Shown here piece by piece: positions 1 through 10,600 of a DNA stretch of 64,000 bases. Positions within the stretch are counted from its first letter, which is position 1. The number at the start of each line of letters is the position of its first letter. Source of the DNA: Branchiostoma floridae (Eukaryota; Chordata; Leptocardii; Amphioxiformes; Branchiostomatidae); assembly GCF_000003815.2 (NCBI RefSeq), contig NW_023365758.1, forward strand, positions 245,608 to 309,607, in the 5' to 3' direction. The translations under genes and the position numbers were made by a program. Under the pieces are notes generated by a model. It was not told where the DNA came from, did no database searches, and was given only the letters and a program-made list of their open reading frames with translations.

Positions 1-331
1 CTATATTACTACTGTAACGATAACGCAAAAAAAGTATGTAGATTTTCACACTATATCGACCAGTATATTAGTCGACCTATTTACGCGGTGGCCTTCACCA
101 TTGACGTGGTTCTATTGTGTTACCTGCAGCAGCATGGGATGACTTGATTATCCTAGGCTTCTTCTAAATCGAAAGTTATTCGCGTGATCTAAAGCCGCAT
201 CGGTGTACCGAGATTGCTCGAGGATGTTGGAGACATTGGTATCGCTAGAGATGGTCTGGTGTTTTTAATGAGAAATGTTTTCATATGAAGGGAAAGTTGA
301 GTCCTGAGTTGCATCTATCTCCACCATATAG
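1..331. other. Intron upstream of first visible CNBD2-like exon
   Basis: No coding signal or repeat was recognised. By position it is the intron that ends at the acceptor AG at 330-331, so the gene's N-terminal exons lie left of the window. Confidence 0.5.
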
Positions 332-406
332 GACGTGGTCCCCACCCGAGTAAAGGACCTGCTGAGGAAACCGGCCAAAGATCGGACTGAGGAGGAGGCG
401 GACACG
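332..406 (+). CDS. CNBD2: CNBD2-like exon a
   Basis: The acceptor is ...catatag and the donor is gtaagc. It has 25 codons in phase 0 at both ends, ending KDRTEEEADT. It joins in frame to IVRTMQKMPDFALF of the next exon, giving the helix that leads into the first cyclic-nucleotide-binding domain. Confidence 0.8.
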
Positions 407-3400
407 GTAAGCAAATACTCGAACATCCCATTAACTTAAATGATGACAGGTTTATTCGTTCAAAACAATAAAATACAAGCTGGGGGAAAGAAAGACCTTG
501 TACAGATACACGACGACACGTTTTGGTCAAGTGAAAACTTTAAGTTTAAAGTATGCAAGCATGGTGATGATAAGATATGGTTTAATTCTTGTATTGTTCC
601 GATTGAAAAACTCACAAGCAGATATATATACTCTGTTAGTATTCTACAAAATACGATATTACCCACTGCCCAAGCCTATTGGGACACCGTATGTCCCGGT
701 CTGAACTGGCGAAAAGTTTGGACATCACAAACTGTTAACATCAAATCAAATAAGCTAAGAGAGTTCAATTTTAAGATACTACATAGAATATTACCATGTA
801 AAGTCTTACTGAATAGATGGAGATTTGTTAATACATCTGGAGAGATTTATAGCCCAGTTTGTGAATTGTGCAACAAAGACGAAGACTACGAACATATGTT
901 CGTTGAATGTGGACGGTTAAGTGGATATTGGGATAAAATAGCTGCATATGCTAACGAGGATAAAATTTCTTTAAAACACTTACTTCTCTCTTCAAACACT
1001 TATATTACTTTAGCTAAATACGCAATCTTTCTTTCTTGGACAAAACATTTTTTCAATTTCAATTCAATTCAATTTTTATTAGGAATCAACTGGCAGTAAA
1101 CAATGCTGGAAACATGTCCACTGAATTGTGCTGATTTTACACAAACATCATTAAAAACAGACTACGTTGACACTTACGGTATTTACATTACGAGCAAACT
1201 CTAAGTACAAAACAAGTACTATGTACACATATTGACACCATGAGGTCACGAGAACGTCTCTAACACAGTGCTGATGCGTCCACTAACCATTTGACTCATT
1301 GTATAGACGGATAGCTTGATGAAGGAATGAGTTACTGAGTCTTTTTGTACGGGCTGTTGGTATTGTGAGTTCGGACTTATTTCTGAGACTCCGCCCTGTG
1401 GCCATAGTCCTTGTTGGTGGGACCAGATCATGTAGAGGGTGGCTTTCCTTAAGCATAGCTTTCAGCAGTTTCACTGCAGCCGCTTCCCGTCTTTCTTTCA
1501 GGGTTGGTAAGGCTGGCACAGTGCGTCTACCCCCTAGTGAGATAATCCTGAGCGCCCTCCGCTGTACTCTCTCGATAGCCCTTTCATGTTCCTTGCTACA
1601 GCCCACCAGTAAAACATGTGCGTACTCAAGCATAGGTCTGACGAGGGTAATGTACACTTGAATCAGGTCATCGACACTGGTGCCCTGCTTTGTGAGAAGC
1701 CGTACGTAGTGCAGTCTCCGTGACGCCTTTGTTACCATGGAGTTCACTTGCTCGTTAAACGTCAGGTGCCTGTCCATGATAAAACCCAGTCCTTTGGCTG
1801 ACTCGACACAAGGCACTGGTTTCCCCCCGAGACTGAGTGTTGGCGGGACCGGGACTGTTTTGTTGAAACATATCTGTAGCAGCTGGCTCTTACAGCCGTT
1901 CAGAGTCATCTTGTTGTCATCTGCCCAATTGTCAAGCTTGGTCGCCTCCTCATCCAGAGTCTTGTCGTTATCGGCCGCGGCCACTAAGAGGGTTCGTGAC
2001 AAGCCGACATCATCGGCGTAGCCCACATTCAGTGTAGTGCTGTACACAGTTGACCTGGAGCTCATGAAGAGTAAGAACAAGTATGGAGAGAGAACCCCTC
2101 CCTGGGGAACTCCAGATGTTAGAGTGCGCCAGTCACTCATCTTGCCACCTGTCATGACTCGTTGTTGTCTGTGCTCAAGGTAGTTATGTATCCAGGACAC
2201 CATATGTGGGCTTATTTGTAGGTTGGTAACACACTTGAGCAGTAGGGCATGGTCCACACGATCAAAAGCCTTGCTCATATCAGCGAAGAGCGCCCTAATG
2301 AGTGTTGGCTTCCTGGAGTCGAGTGCAGACAGCCAGGTTTGCACCATTCGCACCAGCGCTATTGTTGTCGACGACCCTTTCATGTAGGCATACTGGTCTT
2401 TTATGACCGCAGTCAGGGAGGGGAGCAGTCTTCTGAGAACACATCTTTCCAGCAGTTTTGCCAGGACGGCTAGAAGTGACACTGGTCGGAAGTCCTCCAC
2501 CTGAGATGCTCCGGCGGACTTTGGTACCGGTACTACGTTAGCCGACTTCCAGATTGAGGGTACTGTTCCTTCCGCATAAGAAGTGTTGAACAAATGGCTA
2601 ACGACCGTAGCGAGATCATCAGCACATTCCTTTAGCATCCAGTTCGGAATATTGTCCGGTCCATGTGCTTTCCTTGGATTGATAGCCTTTAGGATAAAAC
2701 ATAAGGATAACCCTGTACTTCTCAAATATGACATTATCATACGTATTTTCCAAACCATGTGCGAACTCTATGATTGATATGTGTATCCAATGTGATTTAT
2801 GTGGCCATTGTATTTGAACTGAACTATATATGTACCCAGTGTACTTGAACTGAAATAGGTACCCAGTGTAGTTGAACCGAGATACGAGCGCACCCATTGT
2901 ACTCGAACCGAAATATGAACGTACTTGACCTGAAATATGTATATACCCACTATGCCTAAACCGATATGTATCTATCCATTGAAATATGTATCTATCCATT
3001 GATTGAAATATGTACTTGAACTGGGAATAAAGGTCTACGGAAAAAAATAATAATAAAATACAAGCTTCTGATGGCAGCCCAAGGGCTGAATTGGTCGGCT
3101 TGTTAACAGTTACAAATGACTTAAAAACTGTTCAAACCAGATACATATGTACATATATAATCTCATAATTACGTAGAAACAAATAGTTTAGACGATGTCA
3201 TCATTGAGTAATGAGACCATATAGTATATTGGGCTTTTCCTTAAACGAGAGGTGTTGGCCCTGGGAATCTGAAGTTTGTTGCCTGACCGTGTATTCCTAC
3301 CAGAAATCTCCTTACGACAGGGAGGGAACCAGTCCCTGTAGGTCGTAGATCTATACAGTGAACGAGCATACGAACTACATAGGTCGTGACGTCTCTGAGA

Positions 3401-6400
3401 CAGTGATGTGAGGGAGAGTTACTGAACGTCATGTGTATAGATCATGTTTAAATCATGTAAACTGTACCTCTCATGGTAATATATGTTTCCCCTCATGACC
3501 TCTATGAAAAGCGGCCTGTGGGCCGATTTTAGCTTTCACGAATGAACAAAATTTTCAAACAAAGGAACTTAATAATGTTTTAGTAATATGTTTGAACCTT
3601 ATGTTTTAGTAAGTGTGGCATTGAGGGTACCCTCCTTCCTTCCAGATCGTCCGCACGATGCAAAAGATGCCCGACTTCGCGCTCTTCCCGTTCGAGATCC
3701 AGAAACAGCTGTGCCAGGTGGCCTGGTACGACAGGTGGGGGAGATTTGATGTCAGTTTATTTAGCCCTGAGTACATATCCCTTCGGTCTAAGTCGGTTCT
3801 CAAGGGTTCAAGGTTTGGAGGATGTCAAGAGGTCTACCGTTACTCATTTGTTTTTCAAATCATAACGTGCACGTGATCTCAAAAGGTTGACAATATCTGG
3901 AAATGTTGCTGGTAACTTTCTATTGTGCTTTGAAAAGCCGTTTTGTCTGTCTGCTTATAGTAATAAGTACCTTATACCTTACAAGTTCATCTGTGTTGGT
4001 AGAAATCACTAAATACCTAAATTCCAACACAAAAATTTAACTTTTCCACTGTCCAGCTAGCGTCAGTCTCTGTGACAGCTCCATTTTGCTTCAGAGTCAT
4101 TTGATGATGTTTGTGACTGTTGACACATCTGCTTGTTTGTAAACTAATGCTGCTCTACGTCCTCTCGTCCCCAGTTTCGGGACCGGCCGTGTGATAATCC
4201 GGGAGGGTCACGCGGCGGACGGCTTCTACTTCGTCTTGTCAGGACGACGTAAGTAATGTACTCTCCCAACAGAAAAAGAAAGATATAAAGAACTTTATTG
4301 CGCAACAATTGTAACAGTTACAATGTATGGCAATGTGAACAACTATATACTAATACAAATAACTAACAACTAATGTAATATAATATAACAGTATAAACAA
4401 TCTAGTGAGTATCATAAAGCATTATCTCGTTTTTGCAATGAGTTGTAAATAAATTGGCCAACGTAGGCAGATATATGAACAGGACATGATAATATCAAAT
4501 GGAATACCTCTGACCTAGCAGTACAATTTCGGACTTACATACAATATTTTGAAATAACTTTTGACGGTCTTCTTCATAAGTCGGACAATCCATTACAAAA
4601 TGAAATTCATTTTCTATGTCATTATGGCATGTGGGACATAGTCTCTCATTGGCTGGTATGTTGTAGTGTCGGCCCTTTTCAATTTGTAAGGTGTGTGCAC
4701 TAATCCTTAGTCTCGTTAGGTCATTTCTAAACAGAGGTTAAGTTCCGGCTGTTAATGGAGAAGTACGCCTTATGTACGCTCTAAAACTATACAACACTTG
4801 GAGATCGGAAACCAACGGTAATGGTTATAAAAACAAACATAGGACCGCATGAAACCCGTCAGCTTTAGGTCTTATAACGTCCAGGGAGTCATGCGATAAA
4901 GATAAACTATATTTGTTATCAGCTATATATAAGTTTGCCTTGAATTTTGGTGACGCCTTACGGATGGAGCCTTTGTGTTCTTAGTTTTTTAAACAAATGT
5001 TACTTGATTTTCTTATCAGTTGTGGAGAGCTACGCTGCAGAGGACGAAGCCAACACGGTTCTCCGGCACGGTATGAAGTTTGGGGTAAGAAAATAAGATT
5101 CGTGCGAAAACGTTGTTCAATTGTTAGGGAAATAACATTTATGGTAGGATAACTGATTTTATTTATTTTATTTATTGATCTTTAGGGTAGTCCCTTCAGT
5201 TAACGTAGTAACTGATTTCCAAGGGAGCCCTATATACATGTTCGCACATGTTCGCACAACGTCGGGTTATACCGCCCCTTACGGGGTGACACACCCCTCC
5301 GCCTGAATGATGTAGATCACCATGTGGCTGATACGAGACAGAGGTCGCCAGGCCTCCATCCGGGTGATTTGAAGTGAAACACCAACTTCCGACAGAAGGA
5401 TTTGCACCAACGCACACCGCACCATCGCACGTGTGGGGGTTCTTTAACGTGCATGGGGTATGGCTCTCCCCATACACGGGATTTAACGTCCTATCCGAGG
5501 GACGACTCATTTTTCACTTGAGTAAAGTGAGGAAAGTCGTGTAAAGTGCCTTTCCCAAGGGCACAAGACCGGCAACACGGCAGGCGGATTCGAACCGGCG
5601 ACCTCTCGGTCACGGGCCGAATACACTACCACTGTGCTACGCGGCCCCACAGATTCAAGTGCAATATTGATATTGAATGTGTATCTATATTCGGCATGGT
5701 CCATTCTTACGTACATGAAAATGGATCAAAGCGTGACGCGTTTTTTAGATTATGCTCCAGTGTCTCACGCGGGTACAATAGCCTATATCTGCATCCTGGG
5801 AAGGAGAGCTGTTGCCGTAGTAACCGTTGGTTATTTATTACCCTAGGAACGAGAGCTGCTGACGAGAACCAAACGAAAGTCTACGGTACTGACCCAGGAG
5901 AGAACGGAGCTGTTCTGTGTGCACGTGCAGGTTAGCATAGTGACGTCACAACTCTGGCACTGTACACATAGGATAACGATAGAAATACTTTATTTAGTGA
6001 TATAGAAGGGAGATTCCATCGCTATAGACATATTCGTAGCACCGACAAATACATATCCCATATGCGTTTTTACAATCAGACTGTTGATAAAGCCATACAG
6101 CCCTACATTTTCAGCATAAGCGAGAAGAAGCCGAACTTCTGTGTTAGACTAGATCTGTGATACTTTTATATACATGTTTTGTATTTGTTGTGACCTGTAC
6201 TTAACTCGGTTGTGCAAAGATGTACAAAGATGTACAATAAAGATCTTCAAGTATTCATTCAATATCTATGACTGCCTGGACGACAAAAATGCGCCATACA
6301 TAATTGCACTCTCTCCAACCCATCATATACCTCACGCGTCGACTAAAATGTAGTTTTTGAACTTTATATAAGGACATGTGGTTTTATTCATTTCCGTTGC

Positions 6401-8328
6401 AGGATTACGTTAGAATATTCAACCTACAAGAAGACATGGAGACAGCCAACTTGGATATTTGCAGGTAGGTGTGCAGATAACTACAGTTATAGATTGCCAG
6501 TCTCAAAGATTTGAGGGGAGGGGGTGGGGGGCACTGAGTTGTGGGTTAACGCCACACGTATCATTATATATACTTGATACGCATAATCATAATCAACTTC
6601 TAAACTTCTATATCTGCAAGGATTACAACACACTATTCTACGGTAGACCGATCCTGTCGAACGCCATATCGAACAAAAAGAACCCCCTATTCTATTTCGA
6701 ACACCTCCGTCAAGAACTACCCCATTGGACAGAAATGGCTATTTTTGACGGAGTTGTTGGAAATAGAACAATGATCGAACAGGGGGCGGGGTTAGGGGAT
6801 CGGTCCATTCCTTTGACAGTTGAAAGCGTAGATGGGGACTATTAGCAATATTCTTCATTCATCGATTGGCTCAGGGTGAAACAATGAGAGTATCCAAAAA
6901 TGCAATAGGAAGCCGTTTCAAAGACTGCTATTAAGGCTAGGTTCTTTTAAGCATACGTGAAATGGAAGTTGTAATATTGTAAGCATCATATTTCTCAGAT
7001 ATGAAAAATATGCATTATCCATTGAGTTTGGGCCAGTTGATGACCTTTTGTAAATTCAAATGAGTTATCCAAGACGAACTTTGCCGCAAACATTTTCACA
7101 TCCCTACAGGCATCTTTCAGTCTTCAAACTCTGGCCGATCGAAAAGTTAGAGGAACATCCGGACGCCTGGACGATGCAGAACTATCAGTAAGTAGAGGAA
7201 TCATTTATCGCCACTGTACAACATGTAACCGGTGCAATGGCGAGTAGGTCGTGAGTTCGATTCTTCGTGAGCACTCAGCATTCGGGAAAGGGTATGAAAG
7301 TTGAACACACGCCAATACCAGCGGAATAGCCCCCTGCTGTAGTGATCGCACAAAGTTGTGTGGCCCAGGGCTACTGAAACCTAGATGGGTGCCTCCCTAG
7401 GTGGGGGAAGAAACTTTAACCAAATCAGATTCCATCTGTATAAAACTAATATAACTACAGCATTGACAAACGTGTACCGTTACTTTATATAAAGCGTTAA
7501 TTTTTTAACAATAAATGGTTAAATGTTGCTCTTTTGTTCCAGACCGGGGTTCGTCATCGTGCCCGACAGTAAAAGGTGTGACTGGATCTACGTCGTCAAG
7601 ACGGTATGTGACACTGTCCCGTTGTTTGGTGTCTTAAGTTTTTTCGTCCATCTACCGGTCTACCGGTACCTGTCATCAAATATCCATTAACCGACCCCCC
7701 TCCCTGACCCTGAGTCTAAGAGAGGGAGAACAGGGACAAGAAAAAGACAGGGGGAAAGAGAGAAAGGAGAAGGGATATAGACATACAGACAGACAAAGGG
7801 AGAGAGAGACAGGGAATGGGAATGTGACATGATTTTTTCACTTAGGCAATAAACCAAACTTCCCCTCTCCAGGGCTAGTGTAAGGTGCTGAAGATAAGGA
7901 CGGACACAAGTACAGAGCGAAGTAGAGAGAAGAGAGATGACAACACGAGTGAAACATTTTTTTTTACTAAGACAATAAACAAAACTCCCCACCTCCCCTC
8001 CCCAGGGCCAGTGTAAGGTGCTGAAGAGAATGACGCCTAACGAAGGTTGGACGGTGGACCAGCGGCAGGAAAACAGACTTCTGTACAGCCGGGAGATGAG
8101 CCGGGCGCACCAGGAGAGGAAAGAACTCATCACGGCACAGGGGGACCGGGAGAAAGGTTTGTTTATTTGCTTGTTTGTTTGTTTGTTTGTTTGTTTGTTT
8201 ACTTGAGACCAGCGGCAGGAGAACAGACTTCTGTACAGCCGGGAAATGAGCCGGGCGCACCAGGAGAGGAAGGAACTTATCACGGCACAGGGGAACCTGG
8301 AGAAAGGTTTGTTTGTTTGTTTGTTTAC

Positions 8329-8369
<41 letters not shown>

Positions 8370-10563
8370 TCTCTGTGTGTGTGTGTCTGTGCGAGCACAA
8401 ATGTGTGTGAATGTATGTGTGTGCGTTCGAGTGTATTTATCTGTGTGCGTGTGCGTGCGTGCGTGTGCGTACGTGTGTGCATGGTTTGAGCATTTCGGCA
8501 ACGCAGTTTACTTGCTAAACCAGATTGCACCTATGACCAAGGGGGTGAAGTCTGCCATCTCTGCTAGCCTTGTTTGTTTCCGTACTTCATTAACCCCGGG
8601 CTTCTTCACAGATAACCGCGCGTTGATCAGCGTGCTATGGCGGAACGTGAGAAAATCGAGAACTCCGATCTCAGGGATCCAGTCGTCACGCCTGGACAAC
8701 AGACACGACAACAAGGAAAAGGTACCTCTCTTTACATCAATGCGCGTTGAACAATGGCTCAAAACTGAATGCTGTGACCATCATACAATACAAATGGATA
8801 CAAGACCATCTAAAAGAAACGTCTTTTTCTAATCCATTAAGGATATGGAGTGTGCTCAAGCCGAAAGTGAGGGCTGGACTATTGTGTAGCTCAAGTGAAA
8901 GCCAGAAGACGTACAATACCTTATGCCAAAAAGCAGCTACTCGAGTAGTTGGATATGATTTTGGAAAAATGGATGGACGACCGTTTCCAAAATAATATCC
9001 AGTTGAGTAACTGCTTTTTGGTATATCTTATTACCTGGATGTCTAACCTACATCGACGTACAATACCTTAGTTTCAAAATTGAAAAACAATGTCCCATGA
9101 ACTGCCTGCCACTACCAAAAAGACATGTATTACAACCGAAATCACCATTCTCTCATCATGAGAAGAAAACAACAGAGGTTGACTATAACGAAATTTTTTT
9201 TTCCAGGGCCCGACTCGAATGCAACTCGGGTCGCGGATTTTCGACCCGGACCCTTCCAAACCGGTCTTCGTGGTGCTGGACGTGCTAGGACCAGGGCAGT
9301 GCTTCGTACGTACTCTACTCTGTTGTGCTACACTTACTTATCTCAATTCGCTTGCAATCCAATCATCCCTCGTAGCACACTGTGATCTTTTGTTACAGTA
9401 GGGGCATCTTCCATGGGTAGTTTTAAGGACCACTTGAAGATGTGCAAAATCTAGGTATGACGGGGCGTTCAGTGTAATATAACTAGCTGCTGCCGCACTG
9501 TGTGCCTGCAAAGCAGGTGTGTTGCCCTGAAGGGCAGTTATACCGGCTAGCTATATAAATTTAGATGCAGATACCACTTGTAAACGAGTCCAAGGAAGTA
9601 TGCTACAGAATGCAAATACGTTAAGACTCTGTCGTGTATTCAAGCTGTGGCCAATTCAGGATTACATTAATGTTTATCAAACATTGTTACTGTTTTGTTC
9701 TGATATTCCAGGGTTTTAGATCCGTTCTGGCCTCGTCGGAAAGGGGCCCAAGCGTGAGTTTGGTAAGTTTATCATTTCATCGTCCTTAAAGACACTATTT
9801 ATAATGGCTGCTGTATTCATATACTTAGGGACAGTGCATTTCTTTGGCGATGTAGCCTCTTCTGTCACAACAAACCAAAAATGTGGCTCAGATAAGTTGC
9901 GGGTTTGGACGTGAAATGCACTACCTACGACCAGCTGGACTTCCCATATCGTGCACCAATGATGTTGTGTTATTTCCAGGTCAGTAACTCCGCTGAAGTG
10001 ATCCAGATTAAGAAGAAGTTCTTCCTGAAGCACGCCGACGAAACTGTCTTAAGTCACATCAAGATGAAGGTAAGACTCCATCACCACCATCTTCATACAG
10101 TTTGAAGCCTACTTCAAATTTGATCGATCGAATCATCGATTATTTGTTTTTTTTTGTTCACTGATTGGTCAATAATTGATTAGTTGGTCGATTGACCGGT
10201 TGATAGACTCTATTTATTTTATTTTTATCATCTTATCATTTATTCATGTCTTGTCTTCAGACACTTTAAATGGTCAGCTTTCATCACAAGGAAAGCTAAC
10301 TTAAAGTTTGATTGATTGATTTATTTATTTATTTATTAGTTGATTGATTGATTGATTGATTTATTAATTGATCTGTATATCTATTGATTGATTATCTTCA
10401 GCCTCATCAAATGAATGTGAGCTTCCAATGTCTTAAATTTTATTGGTTGATTAATTGATTGATTGATTGATTGATTAAATGAATAATTGATTGGTTGCTT
10501 GATTGATTGATTGATTTACCGATTGATCGATTGATTGGTTGATTGGTCGATCGATCTATCTAT

Positions 10564-10600
<37 letters not shown>

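Noticed and set aside
440-1099. 219-residue plus-strand reading frame as a host gene
   Set aside because: It is the zinc-binding tail of a LINE, and its final codons come from a second inserted LINE.
5586-5640. tRNA gene on the minus strand
   Set aside because: A and B boxes are present but continue into a SINE body with an A-rich tail, so it is a retroposon head.
6459-6845. 128-codon plus-strand frame
   Set aside because: It begins in an exon end in the wrong frame and then crosses a hairpin repeat.
7687-8530. Long minus-strand frames of 187 and 237 codons
   Set aside because: They translate purine, TG and TTTG repeats plus the reverse of CNBD2-like exons.
8637-8721. Met-start frame MAEREKIENSDLRDPV in exon j
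   Set aside because: It looks protein-like but its phase does not fit either neighbouring exon. The other frame fits both.
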